Shown here: piece by piece, positions 33,199 to 41,956 of the stretch
How positions within the stretch are numbered: position 1 is the stretch's first letter
Layout of the letters: each line of letters begins with the position of its first letter
DNA from: Nocardioides alpinus
GTDB taxonomy: Bacteria; Actinomycetota; Actinomycetes; Propionibacteriales; Nocardioidaceae
Direction: 5' to 3'
DNA: 64,000 nucleotides
Assembly: GCF_900112035.1 (NCBI RefSeq)
Contig: NZ_FOKC01000017.1
Coordinates: 1-64,000, forward strand
Program-made: the position numbers and the translations under genes
The notes under the pieces: model-generated
Told to the model about the DNA's origin: nothing
The model's database searches: none
Seen by the model: only the letters and a program-made list of their open reading frames with translations

Positions 33199-33292
33199 TG
33201 GCGGAGGCGGAGGGATTTGAACCCTCGATGGGGTTTTAGCCCCAAACCCGCTTAGCAGGCGGGCGCCATAGACCGGACTAGGCGACGCCTCC
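33199..33292 (-). tRNA. tRNA-Ser (anticodon GCT)
   Basis: Class II tRNA on the minus strand: acceptor GGAGGCG/CGCCTCC, anticodon arm CCCGC-CTGCTAA-GCGGG with anticodon GCT, a long variable arm (TGGGGCTAAAACCCCA) and T arm GAGGGTTCAAATCCCTC. Discriminator G and an encoded CCA (33199-33201). It decodes AGC and AGU. Confidence 0.95.
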
Positions 33293-33389
33293 ATGCCCGG
33301 GGCGACCCGGGCGCACAGAAGGTTACAAGGCGCGACGCTCCGGCGCCGAATCAGGTCCGGCTCGGGCCAGGTGGCGGGCCGGACCGCCG

Positions 33390-33851
33390 TCAGAACTTCC
33401 TGAGGCCCTGTCCGCGCCGGAGGTGCTGCTGGAGGTCGCGGACGAAGGCCTCGCGGTCCACGGCCAGCATCTCGACCGGGATCGTGCTGGTCCGTCCGTC
33501 GCGCAGGCGCAGCACCACCACGGGGGCGCCGGCGACGGTCGTGGTCACCGCGTCCTCGACGTCCTTCCACCGGCCGGAGGCCGCGCCGACGCCGCGAACC
33601 CACTGGATCCGGTAGCCCTCCGGGGTCAGCCGGGCGACCCACCCCTTCTGCCGCCACCCCCACCAGGTCGCCCCTAGCAGCACGAGCACGAGGCCGACGG
33701 GCACCAGCAGGAACGCCGTGTGCAGGTCGAGGACCGCGATCGCGAGGGTGCTGAGCAGGATCAGCACGGCGACCGCGCACAGCAGCACGCCGACCACGCG
33801 CGCCGCGACGGCGGGGGCGAGGCGGTAGACGGTGGCGGTCTCGGTCGTCAC
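33390..33851 (-). CDS. PH-domain-like small membrane protein
   Basis: From GTG 33849-33851 this is a 153-residue protein; an ATG at 33878 would add nine residues. Two adjacent hydrophobic helices (residues about 15-70: VVGVLLCAVAVLILLSTLAIAVL and HTAFLLVPVGLVLVLLGATW) are followed by a beta-rich soluble part (VARLTPEGYRIQWVRG, WKDVEDAVTTTVAGAPVVVLRL). This layout is typical of actinobacterial bPH-like proteins of unknown role. It lies between two tRNA-Ser genes, transcribed in the direction of the first. Confidence 0.7.
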   Translation of the reverse strand: MTTETATVYRLAPAVAARVVGVLLCAVAVLILLSTLAIAVLDLHTAFLLVPVGLVLVLLGATWWGWRQKGWVARLTPEGYRIQWVRGVGAASGRWKDVEDAVTTTVAGAPVVVLRLRDGRTSTIPVEMLAVDREAFVRDLQQHLRRGQGLRKF

Positions 33852-33954
33852 ACCGGAGATTTCACCACGTCGGCACATGCAGGCTCCCGCTCGGGTCGGA
33901 CCACTCCTGCCTTCGGTAGAGTTCCGCGGTGTGCGGCACCCCGGTGCCGTACGA

Positions 33955-34042
33955 GGAGAGGTGCCGGAGCGGCCGATCGGAACCGCCTTGAAAGCGGTCG
34001 TAGGGAGACCTACCGCGGGTTCGAATCCCGCCCTCTCTGCCA
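33955..34042 (+). tRNA. tRNA-Ser (anticodon TGA)
   Basis: Class II cloverleaf: acceptor GGAGAGG/CCTCTCT (first pair G-U), D arm CCGGAGCGGCCGATCGG, anticodon loop CTTGAAA within ACCGC/GCGGT giving TGA, variable arm CGTAGGGAGACCTACCG and T arm GCGGGTTCGAATCCCGC. Discriminator G at 34039, encoded CCA 34040-34042. It decodes UCA and other UCN codons. Confidence 0.95.
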
Positions 34043-34074
34043 GCGGCCCTCCCGACCGGGGTGGGGAAGGCGTG

Positions 34075-35079
34075 TCAGGCGTGAGCCACGACGGGCGACT
34101 GTCGTGCCCGCCATCGCAGGCGCAACGGCTCCTCGACCCTGAGCGTGAAGTACGTCGCGAGGCCGAACGCGACCAGCAGCGCGGGCAGGCTGGACCACCC
34201 TGAGTACTTCTGGCCCGCGAGGATCAGCACCGGCCAGTGCCACAGGTACAGCGCGTAGGAGATCCGGCCCACGAAACGGAGCGACGCCCCCTCGAGCAGC
34301 GGCACACCGGGCACGGCACAGGCCACGACGGCTGCGGCGACCAGCGACACGGGGATCGGCACGAGGACGAAGTACGTGGATCCCGCCGCCACAGCGAGCA
34401 GCACCATCGCCGCGACGCCGACGACCGGGACCATCCGCTGGTAGGCACCTGGGGGGACTCGGACGGGCCTGATCGCCAGGCAGGAGCCGAGCAGCAACGC
34501 GAACGCGTTGGTCGGCAACGTGGGGTAGGTGGCGTAGGCCCCTGCCACGACGAAGACGATGACCCGCGTCACCATGGATGCCGCGATGGCGACGACGAGC
34601 CAGAACACGGGGCGCCGCAGCTTGACGACGAACGGCAGGGCCAGCGGCCAGAGCAGGTAGAACTGCTCCTCGACGGCCAGCGACCACGTGTGCTGGAAGA
34701 GGCCGCTCTCGAAGTGCATGAAGAAGATGTTCTTGGTGTAGGTCAGCGAGGCAGCGACCTCCCCGGCGAGGCCGTCCGTCGGCCCTCCCACCGCGACCCA
34801 CAGGGCGACCACGAGGACTTCCATGACGAGGAGCGCGGGCATCAGGCGTACGGCTCGAGCCAGCAGGAATCCACGCATGGACCAGGCACCTCGCGCCCGG
34901 TCGGCCAGGACGAGTCGCGTGATGAGGTAGCCCGACAGGACGAAGAAGACGGCGACCCCGGACGCACCCATGGCTCCGCTGCCTCGCCCCGCGAATCCGG
35001 CGTGGTCGGCGACGACCATCAGCACAGCCACGCCGCGCAGTCCGTCGAGTGCCGCCAGGCGACGTCCGTCGTGGGTCAC
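34075..35079 (-). CDS. Membrane acyltransferase family 3 (OafA-like)
   Basis: A 334-residue integral membrane protein, GTG start. The N-terminus RRLAALDGLRGVAVLMVVADH carries the usual acyltransferase_3 opening with R-x-DGLRG and the catalytic-type His. GASGVAVFFVLSGYLITRL is the second conserved segment; QHTWSLAVEEQFYLLWP and SYALYLWHWPVLI are the later family motifs. About ten membrane helices follow. The family transfers acetyl or other acyl groups to surface polysaccharides, lipids or antibiotics. There is no SGNH domain, so it is the short form. Its acceptor is unknown. Confidence 0.9.
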   Translation of the reverse strand: MTHDGRRLAALDGLRGVAVLMVVADHAGFAGRGSGAMGASGVAVFFVLSGYLITRLVLADRARGAWSMRGFLLARAVRLMPALLVMEVLVVALWVAVGGPTDGLAGEVAASLTYTKNIFFMHFESGLFQHTWSLAVEEQFYLLWPLALPFVVKLRRPVFWLVVAIAASMVTRVIVFVVAGAYATYPTLPTNAFALLLGSCLAIRPVRVPPGAYQRMVPVVGVAAMVLLAVAAGSTYFVLVPIPVSLVAAAVVACAVPGVPLLEGASLRFVGRISYALYLWHWPVLILAGQKYSGWSSLPALLVAFGLATYFTLRVEEPLRLRWRARQSPVVAHA

Positions 35080-35260
35080 GACAAGCAGGGCAGGGAGAGT
35101 GCCTCAACAGGGGCCAACGCAGAGTGAAGCACGATGAGGACCCCCGACCCGGCGACGACGAGCCGCCATCCTCACACGTCACGGCCGGCCAAACGTCGCG
35201 AATGGCGAAGACGCTCAGCACCGTCATCTGGCGCCGAAACCCCCGGATAGGCTCGGCAGG

Positions 35261-36133
35261 GTGACGACGACCTGGTTCGCCTCGCCCGCCGACGCCGCCC
35301 GACGACTGCGCGAGGCGGGCTACCTCACCGACGACGCCACCGCGCTGACGGCGTACCTCTCGGGAGCCCTGGAGAAGCCGCTCCTGGTCGAGGGGCCGGC
35401 CGGGGTCGGCAAGACCGAGCTGGCCAAGGCGGTGGCGCGGGCGACGGGCGCCGAGCTGGTGCGGCTGCAGTGCTACGAGGGCCTCGACGAGGCTCGGGCG
35501 CTCTACGAGTGGAACTACAAGAAGCAGCTGCTGCGGATCCAGTCGAGCGGCGGCGAGGACTCGTGGAGCGAGACCCACGACGACATCTTCACCGAGGAGT
35601 TCCTGCTCACCCGGCCGCTGCTGAGCGCCATCCGCCGCGACGAGCCGACGGTCCTGCTCATCGACGAGGTCGACAAGACCGACGTCGAGGTCGAGGGCCT
35701 GCTGCTCGAGGTGCTGAGCGACTTCCAGGTCACCATCCCCGAGCTCGGGACGGTCACCGCCACGCGTCGGCCGTTCGTGGTGCTGACCTCCAACGCCAGC
35801 CGCGAGCTGTCGGAGGCGGTGAAGCGCCGCTGCCTGTTCCTGCACCTCGACTACCCGGACGCCGAGCGCGAGCGTGCCATCGTCACCAGCCAGGTGCCCG
35901 AGCTGGACGAGAAGGTGGCCGCCCAGCTCGTCGACGTCGTCGTGCGCCTGCGCGACCTCGAGCTCAAGAAGGCGCCCTCCATCGCGGAGTCCGTCGACTG
36001 GGCGCGCACCCTCATCGCGCTGCAGATCGCCGACCTCGACGAGGCGACCGTCGCGCGCACCCTGGGGGTGGTGCTCAAGCACGCCTCCGACCAGCGCCGC
36101 GCGGTCAAGGAGCTCAAGCTGGCGACGGCCTGA
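35261..36133 (+). CDS. MoxR-type AAA+ ATPase
   Basis: A 290-residue AAA+ protein, GTG start. Walker A GPAGVGKTELA (about 45-55), Walker B VLLIDEVDK (about 130-138), sensor 1 VVLTSNASREL and the arginine-finger region RRCLFLHLDYPD are all present. MoxR ATPases act as chaperones that insert cofactors or assemble complexes, and nearly always pair with a VWA protein. The VWA partner starts six bases after this stop, so the two form one operon. Confidence 0.92.
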   Translation: MTTTWFASPADAARRLREAGYLTDDATALTAYLSGALEKPLLVEGPAGVGKTELAKAVARATGAELVRLQCYEGLDEARALYEWNYKKQLLRIQSSGGEDSWSETHDDIFTEEFLLTRPLLSAIRRDEPTVLLIDEVDKTDVEVEGLLLEVLSDFQVTIPELGTVTATRRPFVVLTSNASRELSEAVKRRCLFLHLDYPDAERERAIVTSQVPELDEKVAAQLVDVVVRLRDLELKKAPSIAESVDWARTLIALQIADLDEATVARTLGVVLKHASDQRRAVKELKLATA

Positions 36134-36138
36134 CCCCG

Positions 36139-37503
36139 ATGAGCCTTCTCGACACCCACATCGGCTTCGTGGAGGCGCTGCGCTCCGCGGGGCTGTCGGT
36201 GTCGCTCGCGGAGGGCCTCGACGCGATCGCCGCGCTGGAGAAGGTGCGCTGGCACGACCGCGAGACCGTGCGGGCCGCGTACGCCGCCACGCTGGTCAAG
36301 CGCCAGCCGCAGCGGGTGACCTTCGACGCGGTCTTCGACATCTACTACCCGCGCCTGATCGGCAGCGGTGTCGCCGGCGACGGGCTCGAACGGGTCGCCG
36401 GGCCACAGGACACCGGGCCGGCTCTCGAAGACTTCCGCGAGGCGCTGGCGGAGGCGCTGGCCTCTGACGACGGTCGGACCCTGCAGGACCTCGCGGTCGA
36501 GGCCGTCGCCCGGTTCGGCGCGATGCCCGGTCGCGGGCCGGGCCTGTCGAGCTGGTCGGCCTACACCTCCCTCCAACGAGTGTCCCCGTCGGAGCTGATG
36601 GACCGCCTCGTCCGGGGGCTGCTGGGCCAGGGCCTCGATGCGGAGCAGGCCGAGCGGGTGGCGGGCCGGCGGATCGGCGCCTTCACCCGCCTCGTGGAGG
36701 GCGACGCGCGCCGCCGGATCGCCGAGGAGAAGGGCCCCGAGCACGTGGTCGACGTGACGGTGCGGCCCACCATCGACCGGCTCGACTTCACCGCGGCCCG
36801 GCGCAGCGACCTGGAGGAGATGCGGCGCGAGATCTACCCGCTCGCCCGGCGTCTCGCCGCCCGGCTCACCAAGGAGCAGCACGCACAGCGGCGGGGCCCG
36901 CTCGACGTACGCCGGACGGTGCGCGCGTCGATCGCCACGGGCGGGGTGCCACTGACGACCCACCACCGCCCGAAGCGACCGCACCGGACCGAGCTGGTCG
37001 TGCTGTGCGACGTGAGCGGGTCCGTGGCCAACTTCGCGCACTTCACCCTGCTGCTGGTCTTCGCTCTGCGCGAGGCCTTCAACGGCGTACGCGCCTTCAC
37101 GTTCGTCGACGACGTGGTGGAGGTGAGCGAGGCGTTCCGTCCGGGCGCCGACGTCGTGGAGGTGATGGAGTCGCTCTCGGCGAGCATCTCGCACGCCGCA
37201 CTGTGGGGGCGGACCAACTACGGCCGTGCGCTGACCCGTTTCGCCGACGAGCACGGCGACGCGATCGGACCGAGGTCGTCGCTGCTGATCCTGGGCGACG
37301 GGCGCTCCAACTACAGCGACCTGGCCCTGCCGGTCCTGTCGGACCTCGCCGGCCGGTCCCGGCACGCGTGGTGGCTCAACCCCGAGCATCCGCGCCACTG
37401 GGGCACGGGCGACAGCGCGGCGGACCGCTACGGAGAGATCGTGCCGATGACGGAGTGCCGCAACCTCGCCCAGCTGGGCGAGTTCGTGCACGGGATCGTC
37501 TGA
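36139..37503 (+). CDS. CoxE-like VWA domain protein, MoxR partner
   Basis: A 454-residue protein from ATG 36139. The N-terminal half is helical. A C-terminal VWA domain holds the metal-ion site (MIDAS): ELVVLCDVSGSVANF (D-x-S-x-S), then GRTNYGRAL (Thr) and LLILGDGRSNY (Asp). This is the CoxE/YehP type found with MoxR in carbon monoxide dehydrogenase and related clusters. No coxL/M/S genes are visible here, so the client complex is unknown; the pair probably acts on something elsewhere. The gene ends next to a convergent type VII satellite operon. Confidence 0.9.
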   Translation: MSLLDTHIGFVEALRSAGLSVSLAEGLDAIAALEKVRWHDRETVRAAYAATLVKRQPQRVTFDAVFDIYYPRLIGSGVAGDGLERVAGPQDTGPALEDFREALAEALASDDGRTLQDLAVEAVARFGAMPGRGPGLSSWSAYTSLQRVSPSELMDRLVRGLLGQGLDAEQAERVAGRRIGAFTRLVEGDARRRIAEEKGPEHVVDVTVRPTIDRLDFTAARRSDLEEMRREIYPLARRLAARLTKEQHAQRRGPLDVRRTVRASIATGGVPLTTHHRPKRPHRTELVVLCDVSGSVANFAHFTLLLVFALREAFNGVRAFTFVDDVVEVSEAFRPGADVVEVMESLSASISHAALWGRTNYGRALTRFADEHGDAIGPRSSLLILGDGRSNYSDLALPVLSDLAGRSRHAWWLNPEHPRHWGTGDSAADRYGEIVPMTECRNLAQLGEFVHGIV

Positions 37504-37529
37504 TGGTCTGGCGCTCGCTCCGAGCTCCC

Positions 37530-38861
37530 CTAGCCCGCGAGGTAGCCGAGGTCCTGCATCCGGCTGATCTCCGCCCGCAGCTCCGGGTGCTCGGCGCTGT
37601 CGGCGGCCCTGGCACCCGCGACGTAGGTGTGGCTGCCGTCGGCGGTGGTGCTGTCGAAGACCACGGTCAGTCGGTTGGCGACCGTGGCGTTGATCAGTGA
37701 GCCGAGCAGGGCGACGGGGTCGCTGCGGTCCTCCAGGGACAGCATCCGGGTGGCCTCCGGGATCCGCGGCACCTGCGCCGACGGGGCGCCGGCCGTGACC
37801 ACCTGGTCGACGACGAAGCGTGGCGAGGAGGCCGTGGCGGCGATCTCCGCCGCCACCGCGCCGCCGGCCGCGGAGCCGACGAGCATGACCCGCGCATCGT
37901 CCTCGGTCACCACCTTCTCGATGGCGCGGACGACCTGGCTGGCGTACGTCGTGGGGTCGGCGCCGACGAGGCGGAGCCGCCCGGAGTCCGGGCCGAGGGT
38001 GCCGGGGAGGTAGGCGATGTAGCGGCCGGTGCCGACCCGCTGCACGCTGATCCGGCGGTCCTCGGCGACGAGGTTGGCCATCAGCTCCTCGAGGGAGCGT
38101 GGCTGCTGGGCCGTGCTGGTCGCGGACTCAGCCTCCGGCGCCTCGGCCTCGACGAACGAGCCGGCGGAGTCGCGGAAGGCGGACACCGCGTCCGTCGGGA
38201 ACGGCGCGATGCCGATGGCCCGGAGACCACCACGCGCGGCGTGGGCGCCCTGGTCGGAGGCCAGGACTCCTGCGGTCAGGAGGGAACGCATGTGCAGGCC
38301 GTCGAGCAGCCCGCCGCCACCGGAGAGGTGGTCCATCAGGTCGGGGTTGTTCTCGGCCAGGTCGCTGAGATAGGCGGTGACGCCATCACGGTCCAGCGCG
38401 TCGGTCTCGATCAGCCCGGCGCTCACGATGGCCCCGCCGAGCGCGACCTCGGGAGCGAGGTAGCCGATGGCGCGACCCGCGATGGAGCCGAGCGTCTTGT
38501 AGGCCGCCTGCTGCAGCTCGTCGATCCAGCGGTAGGTGAGCACGGTGGCGCGTACGACGAGAGCGTCGGCGTCGAGCTCGACCGAGCGGGTCAGCAGCCC
38601 CTGCTTGCCCGTGGTCGCGGCCCGGATGTCCTCCTCGGCCTGGCCCCAGGTGGCCGGCGACAGCAGCCCGGAGTCGACGACGTCGTCGTCCCCGAGGATC
38701 TCCGCGCCGAGGCGGGCGCGGGTGCGCATCTCGTTGCCGGAGGAGTCGAACAGGTCGGCGAGCGCCAGCATCTGGTCGTACTTGTCGGCAGCGACGGACG
38801 CGGACGACTCCTCGGGCGAGGAGTCGGCGCCCTGGGTGCGGGGGATGTCGAGCTCGCTCAT
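37530..38861 (-). CDS. Hydrolase-like protein of a type VII satellite, with nucleophile Ser missing
   Basis: A 443-residue protein from ATG 38859-38861, overlapping the upstream gene as ATGA. The frame is open to 39410 but that part shadows the neighbour. The N-terminal 250 residues are helical, with a Gly/Ala-rich stretch and no signal peptide. The C-terminal part reads like an alpha/beta hydrolase: VGTGRYIAYLPGT, then DARVMLVGSAAGGAVAAEIA at the nucleophile elbow. In active relatives this is L-V-G-H-S-Q-G-G; here the Ser position is Ala, so catalysis is unlikely. Gene order (WXG-like, EspG-like, this gene) suggests a secreted or secretion-linked protein of a type VII system. Confidence 0.6.
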   Translation of the reverse strand: MSELDIPRTQGADSSPEESSASVAADKYDQMLALADLFDSSGNEMRTRARLGAEILGDDDVVDSGLLSPATWGQAEEDIRAATTGKQGLLTRSVELDADALVVRATVLTYRWIDELQQAAYKTLGSIAGRAIGYLAPEVALGGAIVSAGLIETDALDRDGVTAYLSDLAENNPDLMDHLSGGGGLLDGLHMRSLLTAGVLASDQGAHAARGGLRAIGIAPFPTDAVSAFRDSAGSFVEAEAPEAESATSTAQQPRSLEELMANLVAEDRRISVQRVGTGRYIAYLPGTLGPDSGRLRLVGADPTTYASQVVRAIEKVVTEDDARVMLVGSAAGGAVAAEIAATASSPRFVVDQVVTAGAPSAQVPRIPEATRMLSLEDRSDPVALLGSLINATVANRLTVVFDSTTADGSHTYVAGARAADSAEHPELRAEISRMQDLGYLAG

Positions 38862-39802
38862 GTCGTGCCCTCCCGGAGGCCGACCTGGGCCAGGACCGGC
38901 GCGAGCTCGGTGGCGAGGTCGTCGGGGTCGACGCGGGCGATCGCGACGCGGGCCCCGTCGTCGTGGTGCGGGGTGAGGGAGTGCCAGCCGTCCTTGAGCA
39001 GCACCCAGGAGACCACGCCCACCGATGCGGTGGCCCGCTCGGACACCTCGGCGGCGAGGATCCGCAGCCGGCCGCGGCTCTCGGAGTGGACGGCCGACAG
39101 CGCCGCGGCCGCATCGGCGTCGCCGAGCTCGGCGCCGTCGCCCAGCACCGTGCCCTCGCCCTGCCCGACCAGCACGGGCACGAGGTCGGAGCGCCCCGAG
39201 CGCAGGGCCTCCCCGACCGAGTCGGCCAGGGCGTAGGGGACGTCGAGCAGCGCGGGCACGTGGGAGGCAGCGAGGCGGAGGTCCTCGGGGACCGCCGTCA
39301 CCCGCGCGAGCTCGGTCGTCCACTGCTCGACGGGGAACCACGCCAGCTCGAAGACGATCCCGTCGCAGGTCGACAGGCTGGCCACCGCGCCGCCGTCCTG
39401 GCGGTGCCACGCCTTCACCTGCGTGGCGCCGGCAGCCACGTCGATGTCGAGCGCGAGACGCGGGGTGGCCAGCAGGCCCACGGCGCCGACGAGGCCCGCG
39501 TCAGGTCCGTCGTCGCCGACCAGACCGCGGCGGCGGAGGGTGTCGTGCGGGTCGTGGAGGGTGCCGAGCGCGTCGGTGTAGGCGGAGTCCTCGACGGAAC
39601 CGCGGCTCTGGCCGAGGCGCCCCGACAGGGACCCCCGGCCCGGCACCGAGCCGTCGTCGGCGAGGTCGAAGGGCAGCGGTGCGCCGCCCGCGAGGTCGGC
39701 GACGACCCGGAGCTCGGGCAGGGTCAGCGCGAGTCGCCGGGCCATGCCGTCGAGGAAGGTCGTCGGCGGCGCCGGGGGCGTGGTCAGGTCGATCGTCACC
39801 AT
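38858..39802 (-). CDS. EspG-like putative type VII secretion chaperone
   Basis: A 314-residue soluble protein. MARRLALTLPELRVVADLAGGAPLPFDL near the start is written here in parts: LTLPELRVVADLAGG and APLPFDL. Later TLRRRGLVGDD and GLLATPRLALDIDV follow the layout of EspG proteins (a 'L..RGL.D..G' turn followed by an 'A-P-x-V-x-L' strand). EspG binds PE/PPE-type substrates and keeps them secretion-competent. It is placed between a WXG-like gene and a large candidate substrate, which fits. Overall identity to EspG looks low, so this is a moderate-confidence inference. The start overlaps nothing but lies one base from the upstream stop. Confidence 0.55.
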   Translation of the reverse strand: MVTIDLTTPPAPPTTFLDGMARRLALTLPELRVVADLAGGAPLPFDLADDGSVPGRGSLSGRLGQSRGSVEDSAYTDALGTLHDPHDTLRRRGLVGDDGPDAGLVGAVGLLATPRLALDIDVAAGATQVKAWHRQDGGAVASLSTCDGIVFELAWFPVEQWTTELARVTAVPEDLRLAASHVPALLDVPYALADSVGEALRSGRSDLVPVLVGQGEGTVLGDGAELGDADAAAALSAVHSESRGRLRILAAEVSERATASVGVVSWVLLKDGWHSLTPHHDDGARVAIARVDPDDLATELAPVLAQVGLREGTT

Positions 39803-39803
39803 G

Positions 39804-40226
39804 TCAGAGGCCCGGGAGCTCGAGGGTCAGCCAGTCCTGGTGACCGGCCAGCGGTGGGTCGAAGGCGAGGAGGGCCGCGTCGGACGCGTCAGGGGCGGTC
39901 TCCGGGTCGGCCTCGCTCGCCCGGGTGCGGGCGTCCTCGACGAGGGTGGTGGCCTTGTGGGACCGTGTGTCGATGGCCTCCTTGAGGCTGTCGACGTGAC
40001 CGAGGTGCTGGGCCAGCGAGTCGGCGGCCGTCTCGTGGTGCGCCGCGGCGGTGCGCAGGTGGTGGGCACGCTCCTTGATGCGCTCGCGCATCGAGTCGGC
40101 GGCCCTGCCGTGCCACGGCACGGCCTCGGCCTGTGAGACGAGGCGGGAGGCGAGGGCCCGGATGTCGCCGCCCTGCTCGCGGAGCTGGGCGACGCGCTTG
40201 CGGCCGGCCGCAGTGTCGCCGTACAT
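39804..40226 (-). CDS. WXG100-like protein of the type VII satellite
   Basis: A 140-residue protein from ATG 40224-40226 with ribosome site AAAGGGTG. It is helical, with the hairpin motif W-H-G at residues about 38-40 (VPWHGRAADSM), the position and form of the W-x-G turn in WXG100 proteins. A second long helix (RERIKERAHHLRTAAAHHE) follows, then an acidic C-terminal tail that ends in ELPGL. It is longer than the usual 100 residues. As the first gene of the operon it is probably a secreted helical-hairpin partner, or the binding partner of the hydrolase-like protein. Confidence 0.65.
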   Translation of the reverse strand: MYGDTAAGRKRVAQLREQGGDIRALASRLVSQAEAVPWHGRAADSMRERIKERAHHLRTAAAHHETAADSLAQHLGHVDSLKEAIDTRSHKATTLVEDARTRASEADPETAPDASDAALLAFDPPLAGHQDWLTLELPGL

Positions 40227-40432
40227 CGGATCACACCCTTTCGTCCGAGAACGCCTTACCCGAGGAGGGTCGCGCCCAAACGTTGCCGAGGCCTCCATTC
40301 TCCCTCGCGCAGGCGCCGACGTGGGCCCGGCGCGCAGGCCCGTCGGTGCTGGAACGACGTCACGGGTGCCCCGCCACGACCGATAGGATCGAGGCCTCGC
40401 CCGCCCTCCCAGACGAAGAGCACGAGGTCTGC

Positions 40433-41950
40433 ATGACGTTCGACGTCCACCAGCTCGACGTGTTCGTGCTGGTCGGGGCGGTCGTGACGCTGGCCGCGAT
40501 CCTCGCCGTGCGCGTCTCCGCGGGCGTGGGCCTGCCGTCGCTGCTCATCTACCTCCTCATCGGCGTCCTGCTGGGCGAGGGCGGACCGTTCGCGATCCCG
40601 TTCGACGATGCGCAGCTCGCGCACGCGCTCGGCTTCGGGGCGCTGGCGATCATCCTGGCCGAGGGTGGTCTCACCACGGAGTGGCGCCAGATGCGGCCCA
40701 GCATCAGGCTCGGCCTCTCGCTGGCGACCGTCGGCGTGGCGGTGTCGGTGGCGGTCGTCGCGGTGGGTGCCCACTTCCTCCTCGGCCTGCCGTGGGAGCT
40801 GGCGATCCTGCTCGGTGCGATCTGCTCACCCACCGATGCGGCGGCCGTGTTCTCGGTGCTGCGCGTGGTGCCGCTGCCCAAGCGGCTGACCGGCGCGCTC
40901 GAGGCCGAGTCGGGTCTCAACGACGCCCCGACGGTCGTCCTCGTCGGCATCATCTCCACGGGCGCCGTCGCCGGCGCCAGCCTGTTCGAGGTGGCCGGCA
41001 TCATCGTCTTCGAGCTGATCGCCGGAGGGCTGGTCGGTGTCGTCTGCGGTGTGGGCGGCGCGTGGATCATGCGTCGTGCGGCCCTGCCGTCCTCCGGCCT
41101 CTACCCGCTCGCGGTCCTGTGCCTGGCGTTCACGGCGTACGGCCTCGCCTCCGCCGTGCACGCGTCGGGCTTCGCCGCGATCTACGTCGCCGCGCTCATC
41201 CTCGGCAACAGCGAGCTCCCGCACCGGGTGGCGACGAAGTCGTTCGCCGAGGGGATCGCCTGGCTGGCGCAGATCGGGCTGTTCGTGATGCTCGGCCTGC
41301 TGCTGTCGCCCGGCCGGATCGACCTCAACACCGTGGTCCAGGCACTCGTGACCGGACTCGTCCTGACCGTCGTGGCGCGACCGCTGTCGGTGCTGGTCAG
41401 CAGCATCGTGCAACCGATGGCACTACGCGACCTCGCCTTCATCTCGTGGGCCGGCCTGCGCGGTGCCGTCCCGATCGTGCTGGCCACGATCCCACTGTCC
41501 GAGGGCGTCGAAGGCGCCGACGACCTGTTCGACATCGTCTTCGTGATGGTCGTCGTCTACACGCTGCTCACCGGACCGACCCTGCCCTGGGTCGCCCGCC
41601 TGCTGAAGGTGTCGCGTCGCTCCGAGCCGCGCGGCCTCGACGTCGAGGCCGCTCCCCTCGACCGGGTCGCGGCCGACCTGCTCCAGGTGACGATCGCCCC
41701 CACGTCGAAGATGCACGGCGTCGAGGTGGGCGAGCTGCGGCTCCCGCAGGGGGCGTCGGTCTCCCTGGTGATCCGGAGCGGCTCGTCCCTGGTGCCGGAG
41801 CGGCGTACGGTCCTGCGCTCGGGAGACGACCTCCTCGTCGTCACGCCGCGCAAGCTGCGCGAGGCCACGGAGGCCCGGCTGCGCCAGGTGTCGGCGAACG
41901 GCCGCCTCGCCCAGTGGCTGGGCGACCCGTCCCGGCGGGAGCGGGACTAG
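40433..41950 (+). CDS. Potassium/proton antiporter (NhaP2/CvrA type) with TrkA_C domain
   Basis: A 505-residue CPA1-family antiporter from ATG 40433 with ribosome site GAGGT. Twelve or so membrane helices are followed by a cytosolic RCK C-terminal (TrkA_C) domain of about 85 residues (VAADLLQVTIAPTSKMHGVEVGELRLP). Conserved segments include LPSLLIYLLIGVLLGEGGP, AICSPTDAAAVFSVLR and ESGLNDAPTVVLVG with the transport Asp. NhaP2-type proteins exchange K+ for H+ and guard against alkaline pH or K+ stress. The gene stands alone. Confidence 0.92.
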   Translation: MTFDVHQLDVFVLVGAVVTLAAILAVRVSAGVGLPSLLIYLLIGVLLGEGGPFAIPFDDAQLAHALGFGALAIILAEGGLTTEWRQMRPSIRLGLSLATVGVAVSVAVVAVGAHFLLGLPWELAILLGAICSPTDAAAVFSVLRVVPLPKRLTGALEAESGLNDAPTVVLVGIISTGAVAGASLFEVAGIIVFELIAGGLVGVVCGVGGAWIMRRAALPSSGLYPLAVLCLAFTAYGLASAVHASGFAAIYVAALILGNSELPHRVATKSFAEGIAWLAQIGLFVMLGLLLSPGRIDLNTVVQALVTGLVLTVVARPLSVLVSSIVQPMALRDLAFISWAGLRGAVPIVLATIPLSEGVEGADDLFDIVFVMVVVYTLLTGPTLPWVARLLKVSRRSEPRGLDVEAAPLDRVAADLLQVTIAPTSKMHGVEVGELRLPQGASVSLVIRSGSSLVPERRTVLRSGDDLLVVTPRKLREATEARLRQVSANGRLAQWLGDPSRRERD

Positions 41951-41956
41951 CCCCTG

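Noticed and set aside
35261..37503. MoxR/VWA pair as part of a carbon monoxide dehydrogenase cluster
   Set aside because: No coxL, coxM or coxS genes are nearby; only the chaperone pair is present.
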